NCBI GenBank assembly: GCA_018267925.1
Contig: JAFDXO010000055.1
Span: 1 to 64,000 of the forward strand
DNA length: 64,000 bases
Reading direction: 5' to 3'
From: Bacteroidota bacterium
Lineage (GTDB): Bacteria; Bacteroidota; Bacteroidia; Chitinophagales; Chitinophagaceae
The notes beneath the pieces were generated by a model that was given only the letters and a program-made list of their open reading frames with translations, made no database searches and was not told the origin of the DNA. A program made the translations under genes and the position numbers. Positions 1 through 9,452 of this stretch are shown here, piece by piece; the stretch's first letter is position 1; each line of letters opens with the position of its first letter.

Positions 1-2
1 AA

Positions 3-152
3 TGCAGCGAACCCACCGAAGACCTAAAGAAAATACACCATGCCCTAAAAATTACAAAACCAAAACCCTATACCAAAATTAAATTTGTAGTACACAAAAC
101 TGAACTCAAAAATTTGCAAACGCCTGTAAACAGAATCTTTGAAAGTGGATAG
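3..152 (+). pseudogene. Possible C-terminal tail of a gene cut by the window edge
   Basis: An open frame runs from the window edge to a TAG at 150-152 and gives about 49 residues, rich in lysine, ending in a stretch with KFVVHKTE. It has no start inside the window. The style (basic, ending a few dozen bases before the next transposase fragment) recalls the tail of an insertion-sequence transposase, but I cannot name the family. It may be the end of a second element, or a displaced piece of the one at 189-840. Low confidence. Confidence 0.25.
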
Positions 153-188
153 CTGCAAGTTGGGGTAAGACAGCGACACGACAAATAA

Positions 189-840
189 ACGAGTCATGAT
201 GAAAGCCCAAATCTACAATACATCATTCCCCTGCAAAGAAGCAATAAGCTCATAAACAATAAGCCATTGCAGGAAGCAAATTTCAAGAGCAAACTGTTGT
301 ATTTTTTTTATCAGAAATGCATTATCTGGTATTACAAATACAAAGTCGAAGAGGGCTGCTTTATTATCTTTTTAGATGAAGGCTTGCGGGCAAAAGAAGA
401 AGCTGATTATGTCGAACGCATCACTTCACTTCCCGAAATATATACCAAAGAAAAATTTACCCAAAAACTTAACGTCTTCGGCACGCTGACTTTTACTTAT
501 GACATAAAATCAGAAAAAACACCCGAAGAAATCAATCTATCAGGCATACAAGCAGCGAAACGAGATAGAAACCATTTTCGATGCTTACAAGAACTTCCTC
601 AAAGCCGACCTGTTGTACATGCAAAACCGATACATGCTTGAGGGATGGCTCACTGCCAATTTCATTGCTATGATTGCCTACCATAAACTATATATCAGGC
701 TCAAGGACATCAAAAAGCTAAGCAATTATTCGCCCAAAGACATCATTAAACTCAGTAAGCCCATCTACAAACTCAACATCAACAACCAATGGAAACTATC
801 TGAAATCACAACCAAAAATACAGACCTCTTCAAAATCTAA
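189..840 (+). pseudogene. Transposase C-terminal half, frameshifted
   Basis: This is the C-terminal half of a DDE-type (IS4-like superfamily) transposase. The first part (189-537) reads in one frame through blocks such as YIIPLQRSNKLI, LQEANFKSKLLYF, GCFIIFLDEGLRAKEEADY and KLNVFGTLTFTYDI. The second part (538-840) reads in another frame and carries YKQRNEIETIFDAYKNFLKA followed by LLYMQNRYMLEGWL, the block around the last catalytic Glu, up to a TAA at 838-840. The frames are split by a tandem AATC duplication at 530-537; removing one copy restores EEIYQAYKQR. A TAA at 186-188 closes the frame upstream, and the N-terminal half with the first two catalytic Asp residues is missing. The element is therefore dead. 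The family placement rests on the recognisable C-terminal motif pattern; the exact IS name is unknown. Confidence 0.8.
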
Positions 841-850
841 AAATAAACTA

Positions 851-870
851 CCTAACCGAGCGGAGTTAGG
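851..870. repeat. Short inverted repeat after the transposase remnant
   Basis: CCTAAC at 851-856 and GTTAGG at 865-870 are perfect inverted copies around an 8-base spacer, 10 bases past the transposase stop. It could be a terminator hairpin or part of an element end. No T-run follows on the plus strand, so the role is open. Confidence 0.3.
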
Positions 871-932
871 GTTTAAAACAAATAGATGTATAGTAGCGTT
901 GATATTCCATATATATTCGTTTTTTGAAGCGC

Positions 933-968
933 AAAAAAAATCCTGTGTCTTTTATGACACAGGATTTT
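933..968 (-). terminator. Rho-independent terminator of secDF
   Basis: A perfect 13-bp stem (937-949 with 956-968, loop 950-955) is followed on the minus strand by a run of eight T, 22 bases past the secDF stop. Confidence 0.85.
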
Positions 969-989
969 CACCTTTATTTTGACGTAGGA

Positions 990-3900
990 TTACGCCATTT
1001 TTTTCAATTCTTGAATACGAGATTCATGATCTATTTCTACGTGTAGTTTGTCTGTTTTATCCATATCTACCAACACTGGGCCGGCAACAAAGATAGAAGA
1101 GAATGTACCGGTAACAATACCGATAAGCATAGCAAAGGCAAATCCGCGAGTTACTTCGCCTCCTACAATAAAGAGGATCAACACCACTAAGAATACTGTT
1201 AAAGAAGTCATCACGGTACGAGGTAAGGTATCATTGATGGCTTTATTAACCGTAGCTTTTTTATCGCTGTTTGGTGTCTTGCGGAAATATTCACGTACGC
1301 GGTCAAACACGATGATGGTATCGTTCATGGAGAAACCGATTACTGTAAGGATGGCTGCAATGAAATGTTGGTCAATTTCAAGTGCAAACGGTACTTTTTC
1401 GCGGAAGAAAGAAAATACGGCAAGTGTAGCACAAATGTTGAAAATGAGCGACACAAATGTTCCCAGTGAATATTGCCATTTGCGGAAACGAACTAAAATG
1501 TAGATAGAGATGGCAATTAAGGAAATAATGGTAGCCCATTTAGCACCATTAATCAAATCATCAGAAATGGTTGGTAAAACGGTTTGAGAGCTTTGAACAT
1601 ACTTACCTGCAAATTCTGGTTGAGAAACAGAGGTAGGCACAAAACCTTCTTTGGTCAAACCTTCATACAATTTCCCCATTACTTGTTGCTCTATATCCTG
1701 ACCTTGTTTGGTTATTAAATAAGCGGTAGTAATATTGATTTGGTTGTTGGTACCGATGGTTTTTACAATAGGATATTCACCGAAGTAGTTGTGTAATTTT
1801 TCACGGATTTGAGACACCTCAAACTTCTGATCAAACTTGATAGTATAGCTACGTCCGCCGGCAAATTCTACACCATAATCAAAGCCATGAAACAAGGAAG
1901 CAACGCCGCCCAATACCACAATGGCTGCAATGATATAAGACACTTTGCGAATTCGCATAAAGTCGAAGTTGGCTTTCTGGAATACTGCTTTGGAAATAAC
2001 GGTAAAGTATTTGAAGTGGCGTGTATTGGTGGTGTACATGTCCTTCATTAAACGAGAAACAAGGATACCACAGAATAAGGAGATAGAAATACTTAAAATT
2101 TGGGTAGTGGCAAAGCCAAGAACAGGTCCTAATCCAAAAATGAAGAGAATAGAAGCTGTAATCAACTGAGCGATGTGGCCATCAAGCACCGGTGCATACG
2201 ATCGTTTGTAACCGTCTATAATAGCTTGTTGGTGGTTTTTGCCGTGTACCAATTCTTCCTTAATTCGTTCAAAAATTAGTACGTGTGCATCCACCGCCAT
2301 ACCGATACCCAAAACCAATCCTGCAATGCCGGGTAGAGTAAGGGTAGCATGAAGCGAAGCAAGAATACCAACCGTAAACAATAAGTTTAGAGTAAGAGAA
2401 ACGTTGGCAACCCAACCACTGGTGTTGTAGTAAATCAACATCAACACAAAGATGGCAACGAAAGAAAGGATAATGGCATTGAAGCCGGCTGCAATGGATT
2501 CTGCTCCAAGGGTTGGTCCTACTACTTGCTCTTGTACAATACGAGCCGGTGCGGGCAATTTACCGGATTTCAAAATATTGGCAAGATCGGTTGCTTCTTC
2601 TGAAGTGAAGCCACCGGAAATGGAAGTACGACCACCTCCAATTTCATCGTTTACAATGGGTGAAGAATATACTTTATCATCTAGTACTACAGCTACATAA
2701 CGTCCCTTGTTGTCGCCGGTCATTTTTTTCCAAATACGAGCACCCGCAGCGTCCATTTCCATAGATACTTCAGGTTGACCAGTCAGTGGATTGTAGTCCA
2801 TACGAGCTTGTGTTACATGGTCGCCCTCAAGCTTGCTCTCATTATTACCGGAGGCAGTTTTGATAGCATAAAGACGAAGGGGGGCGTTAGGATTACGACG
2901 GCTTTCGCGGTCTTCGGCACCATACAAAAATTTCACATTGTTAGGAAATTTATTACGCACTACACCAATGTTCAAATATTCGTTCAGCATGGCAGTATCC
3001 TTGCGCGATACATATCCTACAACAGGGCTTGGGTTGCTTGCTAATTCTTCAGGAATGTATAGAATGGAACGAATAGGAAATTCCTTATGCGCTTTTTCTA
3101 AGGCTGCTGTGTTTGAGTCTGCACTGGCACCTTTTGTTTCAGTTGTTTTAGCAGAGCCACCCATCAAAGAAGCAAGGCTTCCGGTGTCGGCGGCTCGTGT
3201 TGTAGAGTCGGTTGTCCCGGCAACTTTTTTTTCTGTTGCTTTTTGAGAAGTATCACCTGTTTTGGTGCCGGATAGATATTTAGAAAGTGATGTTTCTGCA
3301 TCTAACAGAGTAGCATAAATTTCTTGGTTTGTGTAAGTTTCAAAAAACTGAAGTTTAGCAGTAGCTTGAAGGTAATTACGAACACGCTCAGGATTACGAA
3401 CACCGGCAAGCTCAACTGTAATAATGCCTTTGTTTTCATCCAAATTCATATTAGGGTTCACAACGCCAAACTTGTCAATACGAGTTAAGAGAACGTTGTA
3501 GGTGCGCTTGATAGCTTGTTTTGCCTCAGAACGAATTTTCGACAACACCTGATCATTGGTAGATTGTAGTGTGATATCTTTTTCTGCAGGCTTGGTAAAA
3601 AGATAAGCAAGCTTGGCATTTGGATTTGCTTTTGTAAAGGCTTCACCAAAGAGTGTAACAAAATCTGCTTGACTATTTACCTTAGCTTGATCAGCGTCGG
3701 CAATAGCTTTATTCAGTGTGGGGTCTTTGGGGTTATTACTCATAGAGCGTACCAACTCGTCTAAGCTAACCTCAAGGGTTACATTCATCCCCCCCTGAAG
3801 GTCAAGACCTAAATTCAATTCTTGTTCTTTCGCAGCTTGAAAAGTGTATTTTTTCAACAGAGGAACAGAAAAAACGGTTACTCCTTGCATGCTGTCGGTG

Positions 3901-4097
3901 ATCCGCTCGAAACGGTTATCAACTAACTTATCCAACTCCTGCCCCTTTGCTCCGGGTTCAGCCAAAAGAGCTTCGCGACGTGCTTGCTTTCGAGCCTTAT
4001 CTTCAACGTTGTGTACAATAAATGTAAACGAAAGCTGGTACAGAGAAATTAGGATGAGCGCAGCGGTAAAAAACTTTACCAATCCCTTTAATTGCAT
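990..4097 (-). CDS. secDF: Protein translocase SecDF fusion
   Basis: This 1035-residue inner-membrane protein joins SecD and SecF in one chain, as is usual in Bacteroidota. It uses the proton gradient to pull preproteins out of the SecYEG channel after SecA has pushed them. A first membrane helix lies at about 8-27, followed by the large periplasmic P1 region, which starts with LGLDLQGG (96-103) and contains a Ser/Thr/Ala-rich insert near 270-330. The SecD helices follow, with GMAVDAHVLIFERI near 594-607 and a PVLDGHIAQLI motif. The SecF half begins around 715 with YGVEFAGGRS near 741 and has MNDTIIVFDRVRE near 923. In the SecD motifs the usual Asn after the conserved Asp (VDAN) is His here. 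A TATCTTTG box lies at 4147-4154 on this strand. The gene stands alone, divergent from the metalloprotease. Confidence 0.97.
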   Translation of the reverse strand: MQLKGLVKFFTAALILISLYQLSFTFIVHNVEDKARKQARREALLAEPGAKGQELDKLVDNRFERITDSMQGVTVFSVPLLKKYTFQAAKEQELNLGLDLQGGMNVTLEVSLDELVRSMSNNPKDPTLNKAIADADQAKVNSQADFVTLFGEAFTKANPNAKLAYLFTKPAEKDITLQSTNDQVLSKIRSEAKQAIKRTYNVLLTRIDKFGVVNPNMNLDENKGIITVELAGVRNPERVRNYLQATAKLQFFETYTNQEIYATLLDAETSLSKYLSGTKTGDTSQKATEKKVAGTTDSTTRAADTGSLASLMGGSAKTTETKGASADSNTAALEKAHKEFPIRSILYIPEELASNPSPVVGYVSRKDTAMLNEYLNIGVVRNKFPNNVKFLYGAEDRESRRNPNAPLRLYAIKTASGNNESKLEGDHVTQARMDYNPLTGQPEVSMEMDAAGARIWKKMTGDNKGRYVAVVLDDKVYSSPIVNDEIGGGRTSISGGFTSEEATDLANILKSGKLPAPARIVQEQVVGPTLGAESIAAGFNAIILSFVAIFVLMLIYYNTSGWVANVSLTLNLLFTVGILASLHATLTLPGIAGLVLGIGMAVDAHVLIFERIKEELVHGKNHQQAIIDGYKRSYAPVLDGHIAQLITASILFIFGLGPVLGFATTQILSISISLFCGILVSRLMKDMYTTNTRHFKYFTVISKAVFQKANFDFMRIRKVSYIIAAIVVLGGVASLFHGFDYGVEFAGGRSYTIKFDQKFEVSQIREKLHNYFGEYPIVKTIGTNNQINITTAYLITKQGQDIEQQVMGKLYEGLTKEGFVPTSVSQPEFAGKYVQSSQTVLPTISDDLINGAKWATIISLIAISIYILVRFRKWQYSLGTFVSLIFNICATLAVFSFFREKVPFALEIDQHFIAAILTVIGFSMNDTIIVFDRVREYFRKTPNSDKKATVNKAINDTLPRTVMTSLTVFLVVLILFIVGGEVTRGFAFAMLIGIVTGTFSSIFVAGPVLVDMDKTDKLHVEIDHESRIQELKKMA

Positions 4098-4146
4098 AGG
4101 TGTTTTGATTGTTAACTAATTCGTGAAATTTATTTTTTGAAGTGGG

Positions 4147-4154
4147 CAAAGATA
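4147..4154 (-). promoter_or_regulatory. -7 box (TAnnTTTG) upstream of secDF
   Basis: TATCTTTG on the minus strand matches the Bacteroidota -7 consensus. It implies a leader of about 45 bases before the secDF ATG. I see no clear TTTG at the -33 position. Confidence 0.5.
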
Positions 4155-4325
4155 GGATTTAATGTAAGAAAAGGAAGTTTGCCTCATACTTTCTCATTCA
4201 GCAAACTTTTTTAACTAAAAACTTGTCTTTAGTTTAGAAAAAAAACGTTTCTACTTTTTTCAATGAATATTTTACTTTTACCCATTGCAATCAACTTATC
4301 GGAATAAATATAACCAATCTAAAGC

Positions 4326-7300
4326 ATGATACGTAAAGCTACGCTCCTTTTAATGGCCTGTTTTGCTTTGCTCCACGTGGCACGAGCACAATATTGCGGT
4401 TTTGATAAAGCGCATCAACAAATGATGCAGCACGATCCTACATACGCACAAAAAACTCAGCAGTTCAATAGTCAACTGGCTGCTATGTTACAGTCAAACA
4501 GTAATAATTTGATAGTTACCACCGGCACAGGGGTAGCTTATCAAATACCGGTGGTAGTTCATGTTATAAATACCGGTGGTGCTGTGGGTACAATTTATAA
4601 CCCAACGGACGCTCAATTGATTGGCATGGTCAATTACCTCAATCAAACCTATGCTGCTACTTGGGCATCTTATCCAAGTGCAACCACGGGGGGTACGTAT
4701 ATTCCGCTTCAATTTGTATTGGCAAAACGGACACCTTGGTGTACTCCCTCCAATGGAATAAACCGTGTCAATGGAAGTGCTTTGCCCGGATATGTTCAAT
4801 ATGGAATTGCTCATAATGGTACAAATGGCGCACAAGATTCAGCAGTAAAAGCCTTAAGCCGTTGGCCTAATACCGAGTATTATAACGTATGGGTGGTTAA
4901 CAAAATTGATAGCAACGACGGAACATTCGGAACCTTCACAGCCGGGTATGCCTATTTTGCCGGTGCAAGTGCTGATATTGATGGAACAATCATGCTGGCT
5001 ACACAAGCACAAGCCGGACAAATTACCTTGCCACATGAAGTCGGTCATGCTTTTAGTCTATATCACACTTTTGAAGGCGACATTAACGGAACTACTTGTC
5101 CTGTAAACAATAACTGTAATACCGATGGCGATAAAGTTTGCGATACAGACCCCCATAAGCGATCTCAGTTCAATTGCCCTACCGGAACAAACCCCTGTAC
5201 AGGAAATGCTTTTGGAACCGTAGTGCATAATTTTATGGACTATTCCAATTGTCAAGACAGATTTACCGCCGGACAAAGAACACGCATCATGAATGCCTTG
5301 GTTAATTATCCCGGTAGAAGTGGATTAATCAGTTCGCAAGCTTCAGTCCCTATGCTTGCCACTCCGGTTACAGTGGCTTGTTTGCCTACAGTTAATAACA
5401 CTACAATTAGTGGATCTAATTCCGGTGTACATAATGTTACCATTTCTAACGCAAGTCAAATATTTATGGATATTTCCAGTGATGGTTATGCCGGTGACAG
5501 TAACCGCTACTATATTGATAATTCTTGCAAACATTTGGTTGATTTAACTGCCGGTCAGATATACAACTATTCTATAAAAACAGGGCTTCAACCTGAAAAA
5601 GTAAGAGTATATGTTGACTATAATAACGATGGTATTTTTCAATCTTCTGAATTAATTTATTCACACGATGGAACACAGTTTAACGAAACACACAGTTTTC
5701 AATATTCGGTTCCTACTACAGCCACTGTACCAGGCTTGATTAGTTGTGTGCCGCTCAGAATGCGAGTTATTTCTGATCGTTCTGTTGTATCAACGGTTAC
5801 AGCTTGCGGTCAAATTTCTTATGGACAGGCAGAAGACTATGCTATTATCATTCGGGGTGGTGGACCAACTACGGGTTCTGTTTCCATTGCCCTTAATCCG
5901 GGTTATGGAAATCCATCTTGCATCAATTCTCCTTTAGCATTTACCGCTACGCCGGCTGCCGGAATTACGGCTACTGGCTACAAATGGTTTGTAAATGGCG
6001 GATATACCGGAATCACTGCTGCCACTTACAATTCATCTACTTTGGCAAACAACGATGTGATAACTGTGAAAATGTTCTTTGTAGGAGCTTGTGGAAATGA
6101 TAGTGCCAATTCACTTCCATTTACGGTAAGTCGTGCAGCATCTGTTCCTGCCGGTGTATCTATTGCGTTAACCTCCGGCACAAACCCCGGATGCCCTAAC
6201 CAAACCCTAACGTTTACAGCAACACCGGTAAACGGAGGAGCAGCACCCACTTATACTTGGAAGGTAAACAATGCTACCGTAGGCACAAATAGCAACGCAT
6301 ATAGTGCAACATTTGGAAACAATGATGTGGTTACAGTTTTCCTCAAATCAAATTCAACTTGCGCATCCCCGGATACCATTACGGCATCACCAATTACTAT
6401 ACAGTATTTGTATAACATGCAGCAAATTACGGTGGCTTTGACAAATGGAAAAAATCCTACTTGCTCAGGTAAACCATTGACTTTTACAGCTACCGTTACC
6501 AATGGTGGAACAAATATTAACTATCAATGGTTAGTGAATAGTGCCACTATTCCAGGTGCTACCAATGCTACTTTTACTTCTGCTACTTTAACCAACAATG
6601 CTGTTGTGCAGGTGGCTTCAACCGTAACAGATCCTTGTGTTCTTAATCTCTCAGATACTTCAACTCCTATTACAGTCTATGTTATTCCTTCAGACACACC
6701 TAATGTTCAAATTGCAATAACTAAAGGAAGTAATCCGGGCTGCCTTGATTCTTTAATTGAGTTTAAGGCAATGGTTACTAAACATGGTGCTGCTCCTAAT
6801 CTTACTTGGTTTGTAAATGGTTTGAATGTAGCTGCCGGAAGTATATTCAGTTCCAACACTTTGCTAAATGGTGATATCGTAACACTTCGTTCAGCCGCTA
6901 CGGATACGCTTTGCTATACCGCTGATACAGCATTTTCTGCACCCTTAGTAATGATTCGCAATTCCACGCCTCCTGCTCCTGTCATTTCTTTTATCGGAAA
7001 CATGCTGGTAAGTAATGTTACTACTAAGCTTCAATGGTTTGGACCTGCAGGAAAAATACCCGGTGCAACTTCTTCTACTTATCACCCTACGCAAGCCGGT
7101 TTATACTATGCTGTTCAAGACAATAATGGTTGTTATTCTGCCCCTTCAAATATCCTAACCGTATCACTGTTGGATATTGCAACGTATGATTTAAGTCAGG
7201 TGAAAATTTATCCGAATCCAACTACCGGCTTGGTGAATTTAGATTGGGGTACAAAAAACACAACGGTAAGAATAGATATTTTCAGCGCAACCGGACAAGG

Positions 7301-7436
7301 ACTTTATTATGATGAACTGCACAATGGTTCCCATAAAATATTGAATTTGTCTAATTTTGCTTCAGGGAATTATTTCATTGTTATTCGTGATGAGGCCGGA
7401 AATATCGGTACTCAAAAAATTACATTGACCAAATAA
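4326..7436 (+). CDS. Secreted M43-type metalloprotease with T9SS type A tail
   Basis: This 1036-residue secreted protein starts with a signal peptide (1-22, ending VARAQ). A pappalysin-like M43 catalytic domain follows, with the zinc site HEVGHAFSLYH at 237-247 and a Met-turn NFMDY around Met304. The third zinc ligand His247 is present, but the usual Gly of HExxHxxGxxH is Ser244. A GEVED-type domain follows at roughly 370-510 (YVDYNNDGIF, then YGQAEDYAI). Four Ig/PKD-like repeats of about 90 residues come next (about 517-885), each opening like VSIALTSGTNPGC. The C-terminus has a T9SS type A sorting domain (VKIYPNPTTGLVNL, then SGNYFIVI). Proteolysis of extracellular protein is likely; the substrate is unknown. 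The protein is exported by Sec and then T9SS, and the gene has its own terminator. Confidence 0.92.
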   Translation: MIRKATLLLMACFALLHVARAQYCGFDKAHQQMMQHDPTYAQKTQQFNSQLAAMLQSNSNNLIVTTGTGVAYQIPVVVHVINTGGAVGTIYNPTDAQLIGMVNYLNQTYAATWASYPSATTGGTYIPLQFVLAKRTPWCTPSNGINRVNGSALPGYVQYGIAHNGTNGAQDSAVKALSRWPNTEYYNVWVVNKIDSNDGTFGTFTAGYAYFAGASADIDGTIMLATQAQAGQITLPHEVGHAFSLYHTFEGDINGTTCPVNNNCNTDGDKVCDTDPHKRSQFNCPTGTNPCTGNAFGTVVHNFMDYSNCQDRFTAGQRTRIMNALVNYPGRSGLISSQASVPMLATPVTVACLPTVNNTTISGSNSGVHNVTISNASQIFMDISSDGYAGDSNRYYIDNSCKHLVDLTAGQIYNYSIKTGLQPEKVRVYVDYNNDGIFQSSELIYSHDGTQFNETHSFQYSVPTTATVPGLISCVPLRMRVISDRSVVSTVTACGQISYGQAEDYAIIIRGGGPTTGSVSIALNPGYGNPSCINSPLAFTATPAAGITATGYKWFVNGGYTGITAATYNSSTLANNDVITVKMFFVGACGNDSANSLPFTVSRAASVPAGVSIALTSGTNPGCPNQTLTFTATPVNGGAAPTYTWKVNNATVGTNSNAYSATFGNNDVVTVFLKSNSTCASPDTITASPITIQYLYNMQQITVALTNGKNPTCSGKPLTFTATVTNGGTNINYQWLVNSATIPGATNATFTSATLTNNAVVQVASTVTDPCVLNLSDTSTPITVYVIPSDTPNVQIAITKGSNPGCLDSLIEFKAMVTKHGAAPNLTWFVNGLNVAAGSIFSSNTLLNGDIVTLRSAATDTLCYTADTAFSAPLVMIRNSTPPAPVISFIGNMLVSNVTTKLQWFGPAGKIPGATSSTYHPTQAGLYYAVQDNNGCYSAPSNILTVSLLDIATYDLSQVKIYPNPTTGLVNLDWGTKNTTVRIDIFSATGQGLYYDELHNGSHKILNLSNFASGNYFIVIRDEAGNIGTQKITLTK

Positions 7437-7457
7437 CTTAATCCAAAATAAATGAAC

Positions 7458-7492
7458 AGCCGCTTCTGAAATTATCAGAGCGGCTTTTTTTT
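7458..7492 (+). terminator. Terminator of the M43 protease gene
   Basis: AGCCGCT (7458-7464) pairs with AGCGGCT (7479-7485). The stem extends inward with one bulged base, and a run of T follows to 7492. Confidence 0.85.
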
Positions 7493-7518
7493 ACACAAAA
7501 TTGTAATTGCTTTCAATG

Positions 7519-7526
7519 TATTTTTG
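7519..7526 (+). promoter_or_regulatory. -7 box TATTTTTG just before a GTG start
   Basis: This exact TAnnTTTG match ends 4 bases before the GTG at 7531, so a transcript from it would begin at or next to the start codon. No good -33 TTTG is seen; the expected place overlaps the tail of the upstream terminator. Confidence 0.45.
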
Positions 7527-7530
7527 AACA

Positions 7531-8262
7531 GTGTACAAGCTGTTATTTTCCCTTCTTGTTCTCCTTTTTTTTCACGCTTACGACCGTGCTGTGGCTCAAG
7601 AGCGATCCATAGAGCCTTTTGTAAGAACAGGTATTGTCATCCCCACTGTTCGCTTTACAAACGCACAGTTTTTTCCAACTCCTTCCATTTCGGGCGGATG
7701 CAATTATTATATTCCGGTCAGCAAATCATTTAGTGTAAAATTTGGATTGAGTTACGAGTGGCAACAAATGCACTTTAATGGTCAATCCCTTTTTGACAGT
7801 GCTTCTTATACTACGCTTGCAAACGGCTTAATCAATTTACATTATATAGCCTTGCCTTTGCAACTTTCTTACGTAATTGAATTAGCCGATGGGAAAGCAC
7901 TGCGAACATCATTAGGAATGAGCTATGGGTTTTTGATGTATGCTCAAACAAAAGGGAAGTCACAAGATTTTATTAATGGACAACAACAAGCTGAAACAAA
8001 TTTTCACTATGCCAATTATGTAGGCATGACACCGAGTAAGAATTATAGAGACGACAGAACAGAGCTTTCCGGCTTTGCCCCGGCAGTTTACATGGATATA
8101 AAGTATCAATTTCGCCCAAAATGGTTGGTTGGTTTTTTTTATCGTTACAACATAAACGACGTGAGTGTAAACCCCGGAAAAAGCAACGTAAGAATGCACA
8201 CCGCAGGTGCTGTTTTTAGTTTGTATTTACCTGCTTGGAAGAAGCAGAAGCAAGCAGAATAA
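7531..8262 (+). CDS. Outer-membrane beta-barrel protein, PorT-like family
   Basis: This 243-residue protein has a signal peptide (1 to about 22, ending AVAQ). Strands alternating aromatic and polar residues follow, as in the OMP_b-brl_2 / PorT-like family of Bacteroidota (for example FSVKFGLSYEW, LIFLHY-type strands and WLVGFFYRYNI near the end). The start must be GTG at 7531, because an in-frame TGA lies at 7525-7527 and no later start keeps the signal peptide. It lies between two unrelated transcription units: the protease terminator is upstream and lpxB begins 83 bases downstream. Its role is unknown. The family includes the T9SS component PorT, but many members are not PorT, and I see no specific reason to assign it. 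Confidence 0.75.
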   Translation: MYKLLFSLLVLLFFHAYDRAVAQERSIEPFVRTGIVIPTVRFTNAQFFPTPSISGGCNYYIPVSKSFSVKFGLSYEWQQMHFNGQSLFDSASYTTLANGLINLHYIALPLQLSYVIELADGKALRTSLGMSYGFLMYAQTKGKSQDFINGQQQAETNFHYANYVGMTPSKNYRDDRTELSGFAPAVYMDIKYQFRPKWLVGFFYRYNINDVSVNPGKSNVRMHTAGAVFSLYLPAWKKQKQAE

Positions 8263-8345
8263 ACAGTAGGAACTAATGGCATAACAAAGAAATTGCAACC
8301 CATATTTTTAAAAGAATCGCTTCAGAAAAATATTTTAGAAGAACA

Positions 8346-9452
8346 ATGAAGTATTACATTATTGCGGGAGAAGCAAGCGGCGATCTTCATGGCAGCAATT
8401 TGATAAAAGCCATTCGTCAGCAAGATGAACAAGCTGAAATACGCTGCTGGGGCGGCGATAGGATGGAGTCTGCCGGGGCAACCTTAGTGAAACATTATCG
8501 TGATCTTGCCTTCATGGGTTTTGTAGAAGTGATCATGCACCTTAAAACAATTTTATCGAACATCAAATTTTGCAAACAAGACATTTTAGAATTTCATCCC
8601 GATGTTTTAGTGCTGATAGACTATCCGGGCTTTAATATGCGCATAGCGGCTTGGGCTAAAAAGCAAAGAATAAAAATTGCCTACTACATTTCACCACAAA
8701 TATGGGCATGGAAAGAAAGTAGAGTACATCAGATTATGCGTGATGTGGATAGAATGTTGGTGATTCTGCCTTTTGAAAAACAATTTTATGCTAAGTGGAA
8801 TTTCTCGGTTTCCTATGTGGGGCATCCCTTGGTGGAAGTGGTACAGCAACAAAAGTTACAACAATCAAATCTTAAACCTTTTAGCAACAAACCTATAATC
8901 GCACTTTTGCCGGGCAGCAGAAAACAAGAAATAAGGGTGAAATTGCCCGAAATGTTAAAGATGGTATCTCGCTTCCCGAATTATCAGTTTGTAATTGCTC
9001 AAGCTCCATCCATTCCTGATGAGGCTTATCTTTCATTAATCGGATCTGCTAATGTTTTGTTAGTGAAAAATCAAACTTACGAACTCTTGATGCAAGCAAA
9101 GGCAGCTTTAGTAACCAGTGGAACAGCGACTTTAGAAACAGCCTTAATTGGAGTGCCTCAAGTAGTGTGTTATAAAGGAAACCCCATTTCTTATTGGTTG
9201 GCTAAAAAGTTAATAAAGGTAAAGTACATTTCTTTGGTAAACCTGATTTTAGATAAACCGGCCATTTCTGAATTAATCCAAAACAATTTGAATGAAAAAC
9301 TTTTGTTTAGAGAATTATCAGCTTTGTTGAATGATGCTGAAAGACAAATTGTTTTACAAAAAGATTATGATGCGTTGTGGCATCTTTTAGGGGATAGTCC
9401 TGCTTCTGCTACGGCAGCACAAGAAATGATCAACTTGGCAAAAAAAGGATAA
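8346..9452 (+). CDS. lpxB: Lipid-A-disaccharide synthase
   Basis: LpxB joins UDP-2,3-diacylglucosamine to lipid X to make the tetraacyl disaccharide of lipid A, at the inner face of the inner membrane (GT19 family). The 368 residues match the usual length. Visible motifs are IAGEASGDLHG at the start, WGGDRMESAG, LIDYPGFNMRIA, YISPQIWAWKESR, YVGHPL, the donor-binding LLPGSRKQEI, and TSGTATLETALIGVPQVV. The start ATG at 8346 puts the conserved MKYYIIAGEASGD at the N-terminus. It may be read through from the beta-barrel gene, since no terminator is seen in the 83-base gap. Its stop abuts the convergent small gene at 9453. Confidence 0.97.
   Translation: MKYYIIAGEASGDLHGSNLIKAIRQQDEQAEIRCWGGDRMESAGATLVKHYRDLAFMGFVEVIMHLKTILSNIKFCKQDILEFHPDVLVLIDYPGFNMRIAAWAKKQRIKIAYYISPQIWAWKESRVHQIMRDVDRMLVILPFEKQFYAKWNFSVSYVGHPLVEVVQQQKLQQSNLKPFSNKPIIALLPGSRKQEIRVKLPEMLKMVSRFPNYQFVIAQAPSIPDEAYLSLIGSANVLLVKNQTYELLMQAKAALVTSGTATLETALIGVPQVVCYKGNPISYWLAKKLIKVKYISLVNLILDKPAISELIQNNLNEKLLFRELSALLNDAERQIVLQKDYDALWHLLGDSPASATAAQEMINLAKKG

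Noticed and set aside
1048..1503. 151-residue plus-strand open frame opposite secDF
   Set aside because: It is fully antisense to the conserved SecF half, with low-complexity Ser/Thr/Lys content and no family resemblance.
4098..4325. Riboswitch or RNA gene in the divergent secDF/protease gap
   Set aside because: It is AT-rich with no conserved fold visible; only the secDF -7 box could be supported.
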